Shown here piece after piece: positions 52,215 through 61,418 of a stretch of 64,000 nt of DNA. Every line of letters starts with the position of its first letter. Position 1 is the first letter of the stretch. This DNA is from an uncultured Paracoccaceae bacterium (lineage in GTDB: Bacteria; Pseudomonadota; Alphaproteobacteria; Rhodobacterales; Rhodobacteraceae): NCBI GenBank assembly GCA_947493745.1, contig CANLSM010000006.1, positions 62,001-126,000 on the forward strand, given 5' to 3'. The position numbers were made by a program, and so were the translations under genes. The notes under the pieces were generated by a model, which worked only from the letters and a program-made list of their open reading frames with translations, was not told where the DNA came from and ran no database searches.

Positions 52215-53759
52215 ATGACCGCGCCCTCGCTCAACCTTTCCGACGATCAGGCCGACGCCTATGACCGGGTGAGCGAGGCCTTGGCGAGTGCAGGTATTGA
52301 CCTCAACCGGGGCGATATCACCCCGGCTGCCGAGGGCAAGACCCGCACGCTGGCGGTGATCGGCAAGGCGGGGTCGGGCAAGACGCTGCTTCTGGTGCAA
52401 CTGGTTGATGCGCTGGTGGAGGTGGGGGTGGGGGTGGAGATTGCCTCGGCCGACTACGAGACCCGCCGCCGGAAGGACAAGCGCACGCTTGCAATCCTCG
52501 CGCCCACCAACAAGGCGGCAAGCGTCCTGCGCAATCGCAAGGTGCCGGCAACCACGCTGCACCGCATCCTCTATACCCCGGTCTACGACCCGGAATACGA
52601 GAAGATCGCGGAATGGCTGGCGGGCGAAGGTCCCCGCCCCACAGTCGAGGGCCTGACGGAAGAGGCGCTTGATCGCGCACTTGCGTTCTACCAGGCACAG
52701 AAGTCCATACCAGGTGCCCTCGCGACGGCCGGGCTGCGTGGCTCCGACTTCATCACCGGCTGGAAACGGCGCGAGGACCCGCTCGATATCGGATTTGTCG
52801 ATGAGGCATCCATGCTTGACGAGAAACAGGTCGAGGATCTGCAGGAGATCTTCGGAACCCTGATCCTGTTTGGCGATCCCGCGCAGTTGGCCCCGGTGGG
52901 TCAGTCCGGCTCGATGGTCTTTGACGAGTTGCCTGCACCTGCCAAGCTCGAACTGGACCGGATCCACCGACAGGATGCGGACAATCCGATCCTCGATCTT
53001 GCGCATGCGCTGGGCGACCCGTCGCTGGAATTCCACGACTTCGAGAAGATGATCGAAGAGGCGGCGCACCGGGATGACCGCGTCGTTCTGGCCCCGAACG
53101 TTGATGCGGCAAAGATGGCCCGCTCGCCGGTCCTTGTCTGGCGCAACGCGACCCGCATCCGGCTGATACATGCGTTCCGCAATGCATATGATGCGCCAGC
53201 CGACCAGCTTCTGCCCGGTGAGCCCCTGATCTGCGATGGTATCGAACTGCCGCTCAAGCATCGCAAAAAACGGATCGACCTGGAGGCGAGGGGACTGATC
53301 AAGGGGGCGCAGGCGATCTATCTCGGGGAAGGTCGAAAGCCGGGCTTCTCGCGTCTGCATGTGATCGGCACCGAGGATCCCAGGATCAGCGTGGCCACGA
53401 TCATCCAGATTGAAGCCCCCGACCGTGAGGAGCCCTTCATCCCGTCCGCGGCCCGGATGGGGGCGAGCTTTCTTCATGGTGCTGCCGTCACCATCCACAA
53501 GGCGCAAGGGTCGCAATGGCCCGATGTCCAGGTCTTCGCGCCCGATCTCTACGCAGCGTCCCGGGCAGGACGCACGGAGGCGGGAATTGCGTTGTGGAAA
53601 AGGCTGGCCTATGTGGCAATCACCCGAGCCGAGGAGCGGCTTTTGTGGATCACGCGCTACCGACTGAAACGCCCCGGGGAGCCGCTCGACACAAGCGATC
53701 TGAAGACAATATCGCCGCCACCTGAACTTGAACTCAAGCCCCCGGATGACCCCGTCTGA
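52215..53759 (+). CDS. Pif1/RecD-like superfamily 1 DNA helicase
   Basis: 514 residues from ATG 52215. Walker A GKAGSGKTLL near 49-58, APTNKAASVLR (motif Ia), DEASMLDEKQ (II), FGDPAQLAPVG (III) and the C-terminal UvrD_C_2 block TIHKAQGSQW and YVAITRAEERLLWITR. Resembles single-subunit RecD-like or phage Dda-like helicases. A G-rich run of GTG/GGG codons at 52415-52437 encodes EVGVGVEI. Follows luxI by 44 bases but a functional link is not evident. Confidence 0.85.
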   Translation: MTAPSLNLSDDQADAYDRVSEALASAGIDLNRGDITPAAEGKTRTLAVIGKAGSGKTLLLVQLVDALVEVGVGVEIASADYETRRRKDKRTLAILAPTNKAASVLRNRKVPATTLHRILYTPVYDPEYEKIAEWLAGEGPRPTVEGLTEEALDRALAFYQAQKSIPGALATAGLRGSDFITGWKRREDPLDIGFVDEASMLDEKQVEDLQEIFGTLILFGDPAQLAPVGQSGSMVFDELPAPAKLELDRIHRQDADNPILDLAHALGDPSLEFHDFEKMIEEAAHRDDRVVLAPNVDAAKMARSPVLVWRNATRIRLIHAFRNAYDAPADQLLPGEPLICDGIELPLKHRKKRIDLEARGLIKGAQAIYLGEGRKPGFSRLHVIGTEDPRISVATIIQIEAPDREEPFIPSAARMGASFLHGAAVTIHKAQGSQWPDVQVFAPDLYAASRAGRTEAGIALWKRLAYVAITRAEERLLWITRYRLKRPGEPLDTSDLKTISPPPELELKPPDDPV

Positions 53760-53773
53760 TATCTTTTTGGGTC

Positions 53774-53793
53774 AAATATCCCCGCCGGAGGCA
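53774..53793. repeat. 20-base intergenic repeat, copy 1
   Basis: AAATATCCCCGCCGGAGGCA is identical to 58117-58136. Both copies sit 8-9 bases from the end of a minus-strand gene and just after the stop of a convergent plus-strand gene. On the minus strand it reads as a GC-rich block followed by a T-rich one, so a terminator role is possible. Confidence 0.75.
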
Positions 53794-53801
53794 AATTGTT
53801 C

Positions 53802-54776
53802 TTAAGGCCCGCGACGCGCCGCAATCGCAGGCGCGAGCACACACATAAGCTCAAACATCAGCGAAACACCCAGCCAGGCCGTGCCGCCGCTGGCATCGAA
53901 GGGTGGCGAGACCTCAACCAGATCGGCCCCGATCAGATTGAGCCCTGCCATCTCACGGATCACCTGCTGCGCCTGAAAGGCGGTCGGACCACCGATCTCG
54001 GGCGTTCCGGTGCCCGGCGCATAGGCCGGATCGACAAAGTCGATGTCAAAGCTGCAATAGGTCGGCCGATCTCCGACCACACGGCGGGCCTGATCCATCA
54101 CGTCCTGAACGCCACGTTCAAAGAAAGCCTCAACCGGGATAATCGTCACGCCTTGCGCGCGGCCCCACTCGATATCCTCGCCATCATACATCGTGCCCCT
54201 TATGCCGATCTGGATCACGCGTTTCGGATCGAGCAGGCCTTCCTCGATCGCTCGCCGGAAAGGCGTGCCATGCGTGTAGCGGAAGCCGCCAAAATAGCTG
54301 TCAAAGAGATCGGTATGCGCATCGAAATGGATCATGCCGAGCGGTCCGTCAGCCGCCAGCGCCCGCAGGATCGGAAGGGAGCAGAGATGATCCCCGCCCG
54401 CGCTCATCGGCACGATGCCACCCGCCTTGATGCCTGCATAAAACTCGGTGATCCGCGTCAGGCTGTCATCCAGATCCGCCGGGTTCGGCCCGACATCCCC
54501 CAGATCCGCGCAATTCACCATCGCATAAGGATTGATCCCGCTGACCGGGTGAAGCGTGCGTACCATGGTCGAATAGTCACGCAGTTGCCTCGGTCCGTGA
54601 CGCGGTCCGGGGCGATTTGTGGTGCCCGCATCCCAGGGCACCCCGATGAGGCCCAGTTCGACTTCCGCCAGTCGAGGACTATCGGGTTCGACATTGGGCA
54701 GGCGCATGAAGGTCGGAACACCGGCAAAGCGCGGCAGATCGAAACCCGAGACGGGCTGGAAAAAAGGGTCGGACAT
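53802..54776 (-). CDS. speB: agmatinase/ureohydrolase family enzyme
   Basis: 324 residues from ATG 54776 with GGGGAG upstream. Manganese-site motifs of the arginase superfamily: SAGGDHLCSLP, IHFDAHTDLFD and SFDIDFVDPAYAPGTGTPE. The N-terminal MSDPFFQPVSGFDLPRFAGV is typical of roseobacter agmatinase-like proteins. It could hydrolyse agmatine, guanidinobutyrate or a related guanidine; substrate not certain. Confidence 0.85.
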   Translation of the reverse strand: MSDPFFQPVSGFDLPRFAGVPTFMRLPNVEPDSPRLAEVELGLIGVPWDAGTTNRPGPRHGPRQLRDYSTMVRTLHPVSGINPYAMVNCADLGDVGPNPADLDDSLTRITEFYAGIKAGGIVPMSAGGDHLCSLPILRALAADGPLGMIHFDAHTDLFDSYFGGFRYTHGTPFRRAIEEGLLDPKRVIQIGIRGTMYDGEDIEWGRAQGVTIIPVEAFFERGVQDVMDQARRVVGDRPTYCSFDIDFVDPAYAPGTGTPEIGGPTAFQAQQVIREMAGLNLIGADLVEVSPPFDASGGTAWLGVSLMFELMCVLAPAIAARRGP

Positions 54777-54960
54777 GCGTTCAAACTCCCCGGACCGGAT
54801 CACTTTCCATGGAAACAGGTTTTTGGCGGGATTGTCTTCCTCTTTTGTGCCTGGTGGCAGTGTTCCTCATACCAAAACGTGACCTGTCCGCGGCTCAAAA
54901 CTGTGTTTACTATCGCGTCAGGTCCGCAAGAGCCGTCTGTCATTTGCAAGGAGTCTGCCT

Positions 54961-55905
54961 GTGTTGACAAAGCGTGACTTCCTCACCGGCCTGATGGCGG
55001 TCGGCTGCCTCACACCGGCCGGTCGCACCGCCGCAGACGGAATGATGCCGATGCGTGCAATCCGGCAGTTCGCGCTGGGTGACATGAAGATCACGATCAT
55101 CGATGACGGCAGTTTCACCATGGGCGTCGGCATGTTCGGCTCCAACGCGCCCGAGGGGGCTGTCGGGGATCTGATGGCACAGTACGGGCTGGCGCGCGAC
55201 AAGGCCGAGATCCCGCTTCAGGTCATGCTGGTAGACACAGGAGGCATGCGCGTTCTCATCGACACGGGGATGGGAGATGTCACCTTCTCGGGCAATGAGC
55301 CGGACAATGGCAGGCTCGTCCGTTCGCTTGAGACGCTGGGGATCACCGCGTCCGATATCGATCTGGTGATCCTGACCCATGGTCACCCGGATCACGTCGG
55401 CGGACTGACCACCAATGGCGAGCAGACCTTCCTCAATGCTGGTCACCTTCTGCCACAGGTGGAGTTCGATTTCTGGACCCAGTCGCCGTCCAGGGCGCCG
55501 GTCCAGTTGCGCGAGATGATCACCGAGTGTCGCCGCCATCTGCTTCCCGTCGAGCGTGTCCTGCTATCCTACAGCGATGGCCGTGAACTCGCGCCGGGCA
55601 TTCGCGCGGTCGCCGCACCCGGTCATACGCATGGCCACTTCGCGTTGATGCTCGAAAGCCGGGGTGAGCGGCTTTTGCATCTGGTCGATACGTCCGTGCA
55701 CTACATCGCCGGGCTGGAGCGACCGGACTGGTCAGTCGGCGCAGATATCGACAAGCCGACGGCGATCCGGACCCGCCGCCGCCTTCTGGCGCAGGCCGCA
55801 GAGGAACAATTGCTGATTGCGGGATACCATTTCCCGTTTCCGGGCATTGGTCGGGTTCTGCCAATGGGCGACGGATACCGCTATGTGCCGATGCCGCTGG
55901 TCTAG
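54961..55905 (+). CDS. exported metallo-beta-lactamase-fold hydrolase
   Basis: 314 residues from GTG 54961 with AAGGAG eight bases upstream. TKRDFLTGLMAVGCLTPAGR is a Tat-like or Sec signal. The zinc motif is ILTHGHPDHVGG (HxHxDH), followed by APGHTHGH, HLVDTSVHY and a late AGYHFPFPG histidine. Some AHL lactonases have this layout, but so do many other hydrolases. The stop overlaps the convergent gene stop in CTAG at 55902-55905. Confidence 0.82.
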   Translation: MLTKRDFLTGLMAVGCLTPAGRTAADGMMPMRAIRQFALGDMKITIIDDGSFTMGVGMFGSNAPEGAVGDLMAQYGLARDKAEIPLQVMLVDTGGMRVLIDTGMGDVTFSGNEPDNGRLVRSLETLGITASDIDLVILTHGHPDHVGGLTTNGEQTFLNAGHLLPQVEFDFWTQSPSRAPVQLREMITECRRHLLPVERVLLSYSDGRELAPGIRAVAAPGHTHGHFALMLESRGERLLHLVDTSVHYIAGLERPDWSVGADIDKPTAIRTRRRLLAQAAEEQLLIAGYHFPFPGIGRVLPMGDGYRYVPMPLV

Positions 55906-56660
55906 CGCCTGAGCAGGCGGAACGCCTCCGATGCACCCCATCCGGCGGCCAGCGCCACCATGATGGAGAGAATGCCGTAAAGCAGCGGGCGTTCATGGGC
56001 CATCGTGTAGATGAAACGCTCCAGCCCCGCCTTGCGGACCTCGATCACGGTGCGCGAGACATTCACGACATCGCCGCCACGCAGCAGGTACATGGCTGTC
56101 TTGTAATCCCCTTCGACGAGGTTGGAGGGAAGCGCCACATTGGTGCTGAACAGTGTCTCGTCGCTCAGCTCGATGCTTCCATCCAGCTGATTGTAGAGCC
56201 CGTTATCCTTATTGATACGCACGATCGCAGCGGTGAAGGCACGAGGGTCCGAGACGGTGTCCGGCGCGCCCACCAGCCGAACAACCCGGTCGAAACCGAT
56301 CCCGTAGCGCAGCCGTTCGGTCGCACTCATGATTTCTTCCAGAGGGCCGGTGGTGGCGATGGTATAGAAACTCGGCGCCTGATCGACCTCGATGCTGTCC
56401 CGGTTGACCCAGATCCCGAACCAGCGCTCCTTGCGCCGCACGGTCACCCGCTCATCGGGTCCCTGAATGGTCACAACCACATGCAGCGGCTGGGCATCAT
56501 CTGGGACCGGTGCCACCCGCTTGACCGCCCCGAAGACGAAAATCTCCGAGCCGTCGAAGTTTGCCGTGATCGCGACACGGTTCTGGCTGAGCGCGCCGAC
56601 GACCTCTTCCGCAAGGGCTGTCGGGGCCATCAGGCAGAGGATCAGGAGGACCCTGATCAA
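55902..56660 (-). CDS. TIGR02186-family exported protein, partner of TauE permease
   Basis: 252 residues from TTG 56660, which overlaps the permease stop as TTGA and has GGAGG upstream; longer starts run through the permease gene. Signal peptide (IRVLLILCLMAPTALA), a periplasmic domain with FDGSEIFVFGAVKR and VTIQGPDERVTVRRKERWFGIWVNRD, and a C-terminal membrane helix (LLYGILSIMVALAAGWGASEAF). The family is regularly encoded next to TauE/SafE-type permeases. Function unproven. Confidence 0.82.
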   Translation of the reverse strand: MIRVLLILCLMAPTALAEEVVGALSQNRVAITANFDGSEIFVFGAVKRVAPVPDDAQPLHVVVTIQGPDERVTVRRKERWFGIWVNRDSIEVDQAPSFYTIATTGPLEEIMSATERLRYGIGFDRVVRLVGAPDTVSDPRAFTAAIVRINKDNGLYNQLDGSIELSDETLFSTNVALPSNLVEGDYKTAMYLLRGGDVVNVSRTVIEVRKAGLERFIYTMAHERPLLYGILSIMVALAAGWGASEAFRLLRR

Positions 56661-57574
56661 TGCCCTGCCTCCCCAATTGAGAAGAGCTCGGAAGGCTCCA
56701 ACACCAGATCGAACAACAGCTTGGCGCAGACGCCGAGCACCATGATCGCGAGAAGGATGCGCAATTGCTCCGCCCGAAGCCGCACGCCAAGCTGGGCGCC
56801 GATCTGCGCACCGATCACGCCGCCGATCAGCAGCAGAACCGCCAGAACCGCATCGACGGTGAAGTTCTGGGTTGCGTGCATCAGGGTCGTGAAACCGGTG
56901 ACGAAAATGATCTGGAAGAGCGAGGTTCCGACCACGACCTTGGTTGGCATGCCGAGGATGTAGATCATCGCAGGCACCATGATGAACCCGCCGCCAACCC
57001 CCATGATCGCGGCCAGAACGCCGACCGATGCGCCGATCACCAGGGGTGGAATGGCCGAGATATAGAGCTGGCTCTGCCGGAAACGCATCTTGAAGGGCAG
57101 TCCATGGACCCAGGAGTGATGCTTGCGTGGCGGCAGCTTGGCCATGGGATTGCGGCTGCGCCTGAGCGCGCGCAGCGACTCGATGAACATCAGTCCGCCA
57201 ACCACCCCCAGAAACACCACATAACAAAGCGTGACCAGAAGCTCGACCTGTCCGATCTCCTTCAACGCCTTGAATATCCGTACCCCGATCGCCGCCCCCA
57301 CAAGGCCGCCGGCAAGCAGCACCATCCCCATCTTCAGATCGACCGTCTTTCGCCTCAGATGCGCCAGCACGCCCGAGAAGGAGGAGGCGACAATCTGATT
57401 GGCCTCTGTCGCCACGGCCACAGCCGGTGGAATGCCGATGAAAAAGAGCAGGGGCGTCATCAGAAATCCGCCCCCGACACCGAACATGCCCGAGAGAACA
57501 CCGACAAGACCACCAAGGCCCAGCAACAGGAAAGCATTGACCGAAACTTCGGCGATGGGGAGGTAGATTTGCAT
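56657..57574 (-). CDS. TauE/SafE-family sulfite/anion exporter
   Basis: 305 residues with about eight membrane helices. Two inverted repeats with GVLSGMFGVGGGFLMTPLLFF and GVLAAIMGVGGGFIMVPAMIY are the family hallmark. It is followed by the TIGR02186 gene in the same unit. Likely exports sulfite or another sulfur oxyanion. Confidence 0.9.
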   Translation of the reverse strand: MQIYLPIAEVSVNAFLLLGLGGLVGVLSGMFGVGGGFLMTPLLFFIGIPPAVAVATEANQIVASSFSGVLAHLRRKTVDLKMGMVLLAGGLVGAAIGVRIFKALKEIGQVELLVTLCYVVFLGVVGGLMFIESLRALRRSRNPMAKLPPRKHHSWVHGLPFKMRFRQSQLYISAIPPLVIGASVGVLAAIMGVGGGFIMVPAMIYILGMPTKVVVGTSLFQIIFVTGFTTLMHATQNFTVDAVLAVLLLIGGVIGAQIGAQLGVRLRAEQLRILLAIMVLGVCAKLLFDLVLEPSELFSIGEAGH

Positions 57575-57686
57575 GGACTCAAACCAAGGAAAGGTGCTTC
57601 ATCTAGGTCAACCACTCCTGTTGATGCAACCACGTCGCCCTGCGTCAAATCGGAGCGATTTTCCCGCCATCGGTAAGGATACACAA

Positions 57687-58100
57687 GTGCCGTCCGTTTT
57701 CCACCTCGCCTACCATGTCACCGATCTCGATGCAGCCCGGCGCTTCTATGGCAGCACGCTTGGATGCGCCGAGGGACGCAGCACCGAAACCTGGGTTGAT
57801 TTTGATTTCTTCGGCCATCAGATCTCGCTGCACCTGGGTGAGCCCTTTGCCACGGCCAACACCGGCCGGGTCGGTGATCACATGGTTCCGATGCCGCATC
57901 TGGGCACGGTTCTGCCCCTTGCGGACTGGCAGGAACTTGCCGACCGTCTGGCGGCCGCAGGCACTGATTTCGTCCTGCCCCCGAGTGTCCGCTTCAAGGG
58001 GGAGCCGGGCGAGCAATGGACCATGTTCTTCCGCGATCCGTCGGGCAATCCGATCGAGATCAAGGGTGTCGCCAACTTCGACGCGATCTTCGCGACCTGA
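57687..58100 (+). CDS. VOC (glyoxalase/dioxygenase) family protein
   Basis: 137 residues from GTG 57687, with AAGGA upstream; the in-frame region back to 57573 is not conserved in look. FHLAYHVTDLDAARRFYGSTLG at the start and FFRDPSGNPIEIKG at the end give the metal-binding His and Glu of the vicinal-oxygen-chelate fold. Substrate unknown. Short gap to a convergent gene contains the 20-base repeat. Confidence 0.85.
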   Translation: MPSVFHLAYHVTDLDAARRFYGSTLGCAEGRSTETWVDFDFFGHQISLHLGEPFATANTGRVGDHMVPMPHLGTVLPLADWQELADRLAAAGTDFVLPPSVRFKGEPGEQWTMFFRDPSGNPIEIKGVANFDAIFAT

Positions 58101-58116
58101 TCCTTCTTCTTGGAAA

Positions 58117-58136
58117 AAATATCCCCGCCGGAGGCA
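58117..58136. repeat. 20-base intergenic repeat, copy 2
   Basis: Identical to 53774-53793 and in the equivalent position, between the stop of the VOC gene and the end of the convergent HTH gene. Preceded in both cases by a T-rich stretch ending TTGG. Confidence 0.75.
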
Positions 58137-58145
58137 TTGGTCCAC

Positions 58146-58508
58146 TCAGGCTGCGTCAGTCTTCGCATCCGCCACAGGTTGCCGTGCTTCGAGCCATTCC
58201 AGAAACGGTGCCGACAGCGCCTGAATAGCCGCCTCATGCTCCGCATGACGCCGCAGCAAGTCCAACCCCAAAGCGGTCACTTCCGTCCCGGATGGCGATG
58301 CCTGCGTCAGCGGTTCGGCAAAACAGGCCTGCAACGTATCAATCAGGAACCGCGCCCGCCTTATGCTCATCCCCATCTTCCGAGCGGCACCCGAGACGGA
58401 ACCCGTCTCGGCGACCACGCGCAGCAGATCAACCTTCCCGCCGCCGATCATGTCGTCGCGAACGTATATCTTCGTCCGGACCCCCGGGCGTGCCCGCTTG
58501 TCGCTCAC
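58146..58508 (-). CDS. ModE N-terminal-like winged HTH protein
   Basis: 120 residues from GTG 58508, which overlaps the purine nucleoside phosphorylase stop (GTGA). GKVDLLRVVAETGSVSGAARKMGMSIRRARFLIDTLQ is a LysR/ModE-type HTH. There is no molybdate-binding (TOBE) or LysR effector domain, so it is a stand-alone DNA-binding protein. Being the last gene of the nucleoside uptake operon, it could regulate that operon or molybdenum genes; xanthine dehydrogenase requires molybdenum, a possible link. Confidence 0.75.
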   Translation of the reverse strand: MSDKRARPGVRTKIYVRDDMIGGGKVDLLRVVAETGSVSGAARKMGMSIRRARFLIDTLQACFAEPLTQASPSGTEVTALGLDLLRRHAEHEAAIQALSAPFLEWLEARQPVADAKTDAA

Positions 58509-59299
58509 GCCAGATCCCTCAGATACCGGCGCAGGACCTTCTCCAGCTTGGCCGCCCCGAGCGGGGCCATCGCCTTGGTATGTTCGTGGCTCAGATGCTC
58601 GTCCGACATGCCGGCCGCCATATTGGTGATGGTCGATATCGCGGCCGCCTTCATGCCGAGAAACCGCGCCAGAATGACCTCCGGCACGGTGGACATCCCG
58701 ACCGCATCCGCCCCCAGCACCTTCAGCGCCCGGATTTCCGCAGGCGTCTCGAAGGACGGCCCAGAATACCAGGCGTAGACACCCTGCTCCAATGCAATGC
58801 CCTCTGCCGTGCCTGCCGCCTTCAATGCGGTTCTGATGCCGGGATCATAGGCATCGGTCATGTTCACGAAACGCCGGTCCGTTGCCTCGCCGATAAGCGG
58901 GTTGAGCCCGGAATAGTTCAGATGATCCGACAACAGCATCAGATCGCCCGGCGGGATATCCTTTCGAAAGGATCCGGCTGCATTGGTCAGCAGCACCTGC
59001 TCGGCTCCGAGCGCCTGCACCACCTCCAGCGGCACGCGCATGGCGGCGGCGTTACCGCTCTCGTAGTAGTGCGCGCGGCCGCCCAGAACCGCGACCCGGA
59101 CGCCTTCCAGATCACCGATCACCAGCTTTGGATTGTGACCCGAGACGCCAGCATGGGGAAAGCCCGGCAGATCGCCATAGTCGATCGCCACCCCGTCGAC
59201 GGTCTCCGCCAGATGCCCCAGACCGGAGCCCAGGATCAGGGCTATCCGGACCGGCTCGGTTCCGGCCTTCTCGCGGATATGGTTGAGCAGCGTGTCCAT
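58505..59299 (-). CDS. punA: purine nucleoside phosphorylase
   Basis: 264 residues from ATG 59299, overlapping the permease stop by one base. PNP (trimeric class) motifs: LGSGLG near 22-27, PGFPHAGVSGHNPKLV, GGRAHYYES (phosphate-binding His), TNAAGSF, YSGPSFETPAEIR and AVGMSTVPEVILAR. The STITNMAAGMS segment has the Asn typical of 6-oxopurine enzymes. It splits inosine or guanosine brought in by the transporter. Distinct from the adenine-type phosphorylase at 1221-2027. Confidence 0.92.
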   Translation of the reverse strand: MDTLLNHIREKAGTEPVRIALILGSGLGHLAETVDGVAIDYGDLPGFPHAGVSGHNPKLVIGDLEGVRVAVLGGRAHYYESGNAAAMRVPLEVVQALGAEQVLLTNAAGSFRKDIPPGDLMLLSDHLNYSGLNPLIGEATDRRFVNMTDAYDPGIRTALKAAGTAEGIALEQGVYAWYSGPSFETPAEIRALKVLGADAVGMSTVPEVILARFLGMKAAAISTITNMAAGMSDEHLSHEHTKAMAPLGAAKLEKVLRRYLRDLA

Positions 59300-60330
59300 C
59301 ACCGCTCTTTCACGTAAGGCACGCCACCTGCCTTTGGCGGTGTTGCCTTGCCGACGAAACCGGCGAGGATGACCACAGTCAGGATGTAGGGCAGCGCTTC
59401 CATGAAATCGGACGGGATCACGAAAATCCCCAGATCGATCTTGGGGTAATAGCCCGAGATCGCCTGCAACAGACCGAAGAGCAGGCAGGCCCCAAGCGCA
59501 GACCAGGGCCGCCATTTGGCGAAGATGAGCGCCGCGAGCGCGATGAAACCGCGCCCTGCGGTCATGTCACGCCCGAACCCGGCCGCGGATGTCCCCATCG
59601 AAAGATATGCCCCCGCAAGCCCGCAAAGCACACCGCAGATCAGAACGGCCGCATAGCGCTGGCGCGTGACGGAGATACCGGCCGTGTCCACGGCGCCGGG
59701 GTTCTCGCCGACCGCACGCAGACGCAGGCCAAAGCGGGTGCGGAAGAGAATCCACCAACTGACCGGCACGGCCAGCAGCGCGATATAGATGAAGATCACA
59801 TGGCCTGACAGGACATCGGCATAAAGTGGCCCGATGAAAGGAATGCCACGCAATGTCTCGGCCAGCGGCAGCGTGATTTCGGTGAACCGCGCACCACCGG
59901 TCAGTTGCGGTGTCTGCCCGCCGCGACTGAAAAGGTCCTGCGCGATAAGCACGGTCAGACCGGCAGCCAGAAAGTTGATGGCAACGCCCGAGATCAACTG
60001 GTTCCCTCTCAGCGTGATCGAGGCCAGCCCGTGCAAGAGCGACAGCAGCATGGAGGCCGCAAGCCCGGCCAGCACGCCAAGCAAGGCGGCCGTCCATCCC
60101 AGCCCGAGTCCGGAAATCTCGCCGGGGAACGGATTCTCAAGCGCGGGTGCCGCCGCCCATGCAGCGACCGCCGCCGATGCGAAAGCTGCAGCCAGCATCT
60201 TGCCTTCCAGCCCGATGTCGAAAATCCCCGCACGCTCGGAGAAGAGCCCGGCAAGACAGGCCAGCAACAGCGGTGTCGCCAGTCGCAGCGTGGAATCGAA
60301 CAGTCTGAGGACATCAACCCATTCCATCAC
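59299..60330 (-). CDS. nucleoside ABC transporter permease (NupQ/BmpC-type)
   Basis: 343 residues, about nine membrane helices, with FSERAGIFDIGLEGKMLAAAF near the N-terminus and FRTRFGLRLRAVGENPGAVDTAGI in the cytoplasmic loop, both hallmarks of BPD_transp_2 permeases of the nucleoside/BmpA class. Its start overlaps the preceding permease stop (ATGA at 60327-60330). Confidence 0.9.
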   Translation of the reverse strand: MMEWVDVLRLFDSTLRLATPLLLACLAGLFSERAGIFDIGLEGKMLAAAFASAAVAAWAAAPALENPFPGEISGLGLGWTAALLGVLAGLAASMLLSLLHGLASITLRGNQLISGVAINFLAAGLTVLIAQDLFSRGGQTPQLTGGARFTEITLPLAETLRGIPFIGPLYADVLSGHVIFIYIALLAVPVSWWILFRTRFGLRLRAVGENPGAVDTAGISVTRQRYAAVLICGVLCGLAGAYLSMGTSAAGFGRDMTAGRGFIALAALIFAKWRPWSALGACLLFGLLQAISGYYPKIDLGIFVIPSDFMEALPYILTVVILAGFVGKATPPKAGGVPYVKER

Positions 60331-61418
60331 CCTGATCCTCGCAGCATCCGCATATAGGTGTTTTCAACCGGGTATCTCACCAGGTTCTCAAGCGCCCCCA
60401 TGAACAGGATCACGAGCGCCTGAATGGTGATGATCATGTCGCGGCTGATATCCATCTCGAAGGCAAGCTCGGTTCCGCCCTGATAGAGGATGCCGAACAG
60501 GACGGCCGCCAGCAGCACGCCGATAGGATGCGAGCGCCCCATCAGAGCCACGGCAATCCCGACAAAGCCCGCGCCCTGCACATGATCGAGGACCAGTTTT
60601 TGTTGCTCTCCCATCACGGTATTGAGCGCCATCATGCCCGCAAGACCGCCCGAAAGGATCATGGTAATCATTGTGATCCGGAAGGGCGAGATGCCTGCAT
60701 AGACGGCGGCATTCTCCGAATGACCGAAGGCGCGCAGCTCATAGCCGAAACGCGACCGCCAGATCAGCAGCCAGACGAGATAGCAACAGATCAGTGCCAC
60801 AAAGAACGAGATGTTGAGCGGCGTGCGCGTGATCTCAAGGCCCACCCATTCTCCGATGTCTTTCATGAAGGGGATTTGTGCGCCATCCTCGAACCGGCGG
60901 GTCTCGGGGGCCTGCCAGGCGGGCTTTTTCAAGGGTCCGTTCAGCAGGTAGCCGAGCAGCTTGGCCGCAATGTAGTTGAACATGATCGTGGTGATCACGA
61001 TGTGACTTCCGCGCCGGGCTTGCAGGAAGGCCGGTATCAGGGCCCAGAGTGCGCCGAAAACGAAAGCCGACAGGATTGCCAGCGGGAAGGTGATCAGCCA
61101 ATGGGTCCCGTCAAGCGACAAGGCCACAATCGCCACGCCCACGCCGCCCAATGCGGCCTGTCCCTCGCCGCCGATGTTGAAGAGCGCTGCATGGAACGCA
61201 ATCGCCACCGCCAGCCCGGTGAAGATGAAGTTGGTGGTGTAAAAGAGCGTATAGCCGATGCCATAATCGCTCCCCAAAGCGCCATTGATCATGATCTGCA
61301 TGGCACGGATCGGGTTCTCGCCAATCGCGACCACCACAAGGCCGGACACGAAGAACGCCAGAAACAGCGTCAGGAACGGGATCAGGACGATGTCGATCCA
61401 TTTGGGCAGGGTGTTCAT
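60327..61418 (-). CDS. nucleoside ABC transporter permease (NupP-type)
   Basis: 363 residues with about nine membrane helices; FNIGGEGQAALGGVGVAIVAL and WRSRFGYELRAFGHSENAAVYAGI are typical. It pairs with the second permease. The start overlaps the ATPase stop (ATGA at 61415-61418). Confidence 0.9.
   Translation of the reverse strand: MNTLPKWIDIVLIPFLTLFLAFFVSGLVVVAIGENPIRAMQIMINGALGSDYGIGYTLFYTTNFIFTGLAVAIAFHAALFNIGGEGQAALGGVGVAIVALSLDGTHWLITFPLAILSAFVFGALWALIPAFLQARRGSHIVITTIMFNYIAAKLLGYLLNGPLKKPAWQAPETRRFEDGAQIPFMKDIGEWVGLEITRTPLNISFFVALICCYLVWLLIWRSRFGYELRAFGHSENAAVYAGISPFRITMITMILSGGLAGMMALNTVMGEQQKLVLDHVQGAGFVGIAVALMGRSHPIGVLLAAVLFGILYQGGTELAFEMDISRDMIITIQALVILFMGALENLVRYPVENTYMRMLRGSG

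Noticed and set aside
52415-52437. G-rich run that could form a G-quadruplex
   Set aside because: It lies inside the helicase coding sequence and encodes alternating Val/Gly; codon bias is a sufficient explanation.
52113-53516. A 467-codon minus-strand frame opposite the helicase
   Set aside because: The plus-strand helicase has all SF1 motifs; the opposite frame is a shadow.
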